A DNA stretch of 64,000 nt from an uncultured Actinomycetes bacterium (lineage in GTDB: Bacteria; Actinomycetota; Actinomycetes; Mycobacteriales; Nakamurellaceae), in the NCBI GenBank assembly GCA_937926105.1, contig CALANS010000117.1:151623-215622 (forward strand), read 5' to 3'. Position 1 is the stretch's first letter. Each line of letters begins with the position of its first letter. The translations under genes were made by a program, and so were the position numbers. A model generated the notes under the pieces. That model saw only the letters and a program-made list of their open reading frames with translations, was not told the origin of the DNA and did no database searches. Positions 62,246-64,000 of this stretch are shown here, in pieces.

Positions 62246-62869
62246 ATGGCACAGCCGGACGCGGCACCCGGCCGGACCAGCGGCCGGTTGAGCCGGTCGG
62301 CACGTCGTGCCCAGCTGCTGGCCGCCGCCCGGACCGTGTTCGTCGGACAGGGCTTCCACGCCGCCGCGATGGACGAGATCGCCGAGTCCGCCGGAGTGAG
62401 CAAACCGGTGCTCTACCAGCACTTTCCGTCCAAGCTTGCGCTCTATCGCGCGCTGTTGGAGAGTTCCGCGGACGAGTTGGTGCGCCTGGTGCGGGAGGCG
62501 ATCGATTCCAGCCAGGACAACGACACCCGGGTGCATCGCGCGGTGCAGGCCTACTTCTCGTTCGTCGCCGACGAGGGCCAGGCGTTTCGACTGATCTTCG
62601 AGTCCGATCTGCGCGACGAGCCGGACGTGGTGGCGGTGGTCGACCGGGCCACCGACGCCTGCATCGCCGCCATTAGCGACACGATCACCGTCGACACCGG
62701 CGCCGACGTGGCGAGCGCCCGGCTGCTGGCCGCCGGGCTGGTCGGCCTGTCCCAGGTGGGAGCCCGGTACTGGCTGGCGCAACACGGCGCGATCGATCAG
62801 GCCCGTGCCGTGGAACTGCTCTCGGCGCTTGCCTGGCGGGGCATCTCGCACTTCCCGCTGCACGACTGA
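62246..62869 (+). CDS. TetR-family regulator
   Basis: The 207-aa repressor has an N-terminal TetR helix-turn-helix (RRAQLLAAARTVFVGQGFHAA, VSKPVLYQHFPSKLALYRALL) and a ligand-binding C-terminus (HRAVQAYFSFVADEGQAFRLI). It corresponds in order to the TetR gene next to the DUF3107 gene in M. tuberculosis. ATG at 62246 with AGGGG upstream. Its targets are unknown. Convergent with DUF3107. Confidence 0.9.
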   Translation: MAQPDAAPGRTSGRLSRSARRAQLLAAARTVFVGQGFHAAAMDEIAESAGVSKPVLYQHFPSKLALYRALLESSADELVRLVREAIDSSQDNDTRVHRAVQAYFSFVADEGQAFRLIFESDLRDEPDVVAVVDRATDACIAAISDTITVDTGADVASARLLAAGLVGLSQVGARYWLAQHGAIDQARAVELLSALAWRGISHFPLHD

Positions 62870-62902
62870 CGCCCCACCGCCGGCGGCGCGCACCCCGTCC
62901 AA

Positions 62903-63130
62903 TCAGCTACCGACCGAGAAGCCCACCCGCCTGCTGTCCGCCGGGCCGACCTCCACGTAGGCGATCCTCGCGGTGGGAACGATTACTCGCCGGCCCTTGT
63001 CGTCCATCAGGCTCAGCACCGTCTCACCCTGCAGCGCGGCCGTGACCTGCTGCTCGACCTCCTCGGGCGAGGACGCCACGGCGACCGTCAATTCTCGCCC
63101 GTTGTCCGCGATACCGATCTTGACGTCCAC
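62903..63130 (-). CDS. DUF3107 small protein
   Basis: The 75-aa protein with DVKIGIADNGRELTVAVASS and RVIVPTARIAYVEVG matches DUF3107 (TB9.4-like), a small beta-rich actinobacterial family of unknown function. GAGG lies before the GTG at 63130. Confidence 0.9.
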   Translation of the reverse strand: MDVKIGIADNGRELTVAVASSPEEVEQQVTAALQGETVLSLMDDKGRRVIVPTARIAYVEVGPADSRRVGFSVGS

Positions 63131-63246
63131 CCATGGCCTCCATCGTCACTGCCGCCGCGCACCCGCTGCGCGACCAGCCCCGCAGGGGCCCGCATCAAGG
63201 CTAGGGCGTGCCGGGCGCCCTCGTGGCACGGGGCTCGGGTCGCCGG

Positions 63247-63906
63247 TCAGAACAGCCGACCCTCCGAGTCGTCCACGCCGCGCATCGCGTCGTAGTCCAA
63301 CACCACGCAGCGCAGCCCCCGGTCCTCGGCCAGGGTGCGCGCCTGCGGGCGAATCTGCTGTGCCGCAAAGACCCCCGTCACCGGCGCGAGGATCGGATCC
63401 CGCCCCAGCAGCTCCACGTACCGGGTCAACTGCTCCACGCCGTCGATCTCCCCCCGGCGCTTGATCTCCACGGCCACCACTGCACCGGCAGCGTCCCGCA
63501 CCAGCAGGTCCACCGGGCCGATCGGGGTCGGGTACTCGCGCCGGATCAGCGTGTACCCGTTGCCCAGCAACTCCACCTGCTCGGCCAGCAGCGCCTGTAG
63601 GTGAGCCTCCACCCCATCCTTGACCAGCCCGGGGTCCACACCCAGATCGTGCTGCGAGTCGTGCAGCACCTCGTCGATGACGATCACCAGCTGATCGCCC
63701 TTGCGGTTGGCCACCGTCCAGGTGTCACCGTCGACGCTCAGCGAGCACGGCGGGCTCATCCAGTTCAACGGCTTGTAGGCCCGGTCGTCGGCGTGAATGG
63801 AGACCGAGCCGTCGGCCTTGAGCAACAGCAGCCTGGTGGCCAACGGCAGGTGGGCGGTCAGTCGACCGGAATAGTCCACCGAGCACCGGGCCACCACGAG
63901 TCGCAC
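63247..63906 (-). CDS. nucS: mismatch-specific endonuclease NucS
   Basis: The 219-aa NucS/EndoMS provides non-canonical mismatch repair in actinobacteria without MutS/MutL. It has an N-terminal beta-rich DNA-binding domain ([20 protein letters not shown]) and a C-terminal RecB-like nuclease with the Asp in [11 protein letters not shown] and [14 protein letters not shown], and the helical tail [11 protein letters not shown]. The GTG start is 6 nt after TAGGGT. A CGTGCC/GGCACG stem (63207-63230) downstream may terminate it. Confidence 0.95.
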   Translation of the reverse strand: MRLVVARCSVDYSGRLTAHLPLATRLLLLKADGSVSIHADDRAYKPLNWMSPPCSLSVDGDTWTVANRKGDQLVIVIDEVLHDSQHDLGVDPGLVKDGVEAHLQALLAEQVELLGNGYTLIRREYPTPIGPVDLLVRDAAGAVVAVEIKRRGEIDGVEQLTRYVELLGRDPILAPVTGVFAAQQIRPQARTLAEDRGLRCVVLDYDAMRGVDDSEGRLF

Positions 63907-63912
63907 CGGCCC

Positions 63913-63918
63913 ACCCTA
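63913..63918 (-). promoter_or_regulatory. leaderless -10 (TAGGGT) of nucS
   Basis: TAGGGT on the minus strand ends 6 nt before the nucS GTG; the same hexamer and spacing are seen before glgC. Confidence 0.5.
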
Positions 63919-64000
63919 TCGGCCGGTGCCCGTTGTTCGCTCCGTGCTCCGCTCAGTGCCCACCGCTCGCTGCGCACTCCGCAACCCGGGCCCGCCGCTC

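Overview
The window is high-GC, densely coded bacterial chromosome with no plasmid, phage or insertion-sequence backbone. A mycothione reductase (mycothiol is made only by Actinomycetota), an AdnA-AdnB helicase-nuclease pair, NucS, an HtrA/SigE/RseA module and a maltose-1-phosphate-type GlgA/GlgC pair identify a mycothiol-producing actinobacterium. The gene order matches several Mycobacterium tuberculosis blocks, but many intergenic elements and insertions do not, so I infer a non-mycobacterial lineage (for example Nakamurella-like or Geodermatophilus-like). I cannot fix the genus from sequence alone.

Layout. 1-3.3 kb: cell-surface operon with a DUF6318-like lipoprotein, a PKD-domain secreted protein and a PrsW-like membrane protease cut by the window edge. 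3.4-16.5 kb: housekeeping block in the order known from the mtr-mapB-gcpE-rip-dxr-rlmN region of M. tuberculosis: mycothione reductase, methionine aminopeptidase, a lipoprotein penicillin-binding protein, a GNAT protein, IspG, RseP/Rip, Dxr, a DUF2631 membrane protein and RlmN. 16.6-22.5 kb: VapBC toxin-antitoxin pair, two PH-domain (DUF304) membrane proteins, an S9 peptidase and a ferritin-like protein. 22.6-28.1 kb: RhlE helicase and an anchored beta-propeller-like protein, then a small membrane protein, a PHP phosphoesterase and a YflT-like stress protein. 28.2-36.1 kb: envelope-stress module mrp, tatB, htrA, rseA, sigE and an O-methyltransferase, with a DUF222-HNH endonuclease gene placed between sigE and the methyltransferase.

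36.1-46.4 kb: M15 peptidase lipoprotein, HAD hydrolase, divergent glgC/glgA, DUF3117, a crotonase, a DUF6191-like protein, tag, SRPBCC, a DivIVA-domain protein, then a protoglobin-MarR cassette where mycobacteria carry gpgS, then a FolP2-like gene. 46.4-63.9 kb: adnA-adnB, an alkyltransferase-like protein, DUF4192, a TIGR02569 protein, moeZ, a DUF3152 metalloprotease, an alpha/beta hydrolase, a WXG100-like/DUF1023 pair, a degenerate LigD-polymerase-like protein, TetR, DUF3107 and nucS. Genome maintenance is strongly represented here (AdnAB, Atl, Tag, NucS, RhlE).

Expression signals. At least eleven genes have a TANNNT-like or related hexamer 6-7 nt before a GTG/ATG start and no Shine-Dalgarno sequence, implying leaderless mRNAs. 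Other genes have strong GGAGG sites. Three palindromic operators can be read (vapBC, protoglobin-marR, HNH gene), and the sigE promoter carries a GGAAC-N18-GTT autoregulatory signature. The unusual part is the intergenic DNA: four long-armed inverted repeats, several short tandem arrays, a 41-bp direct repeat and a 28-bp promoter motif present twice. There are no tRNA, rRNA or CRISPR loci, and no gene-free stretch is longer than about 300 bases.
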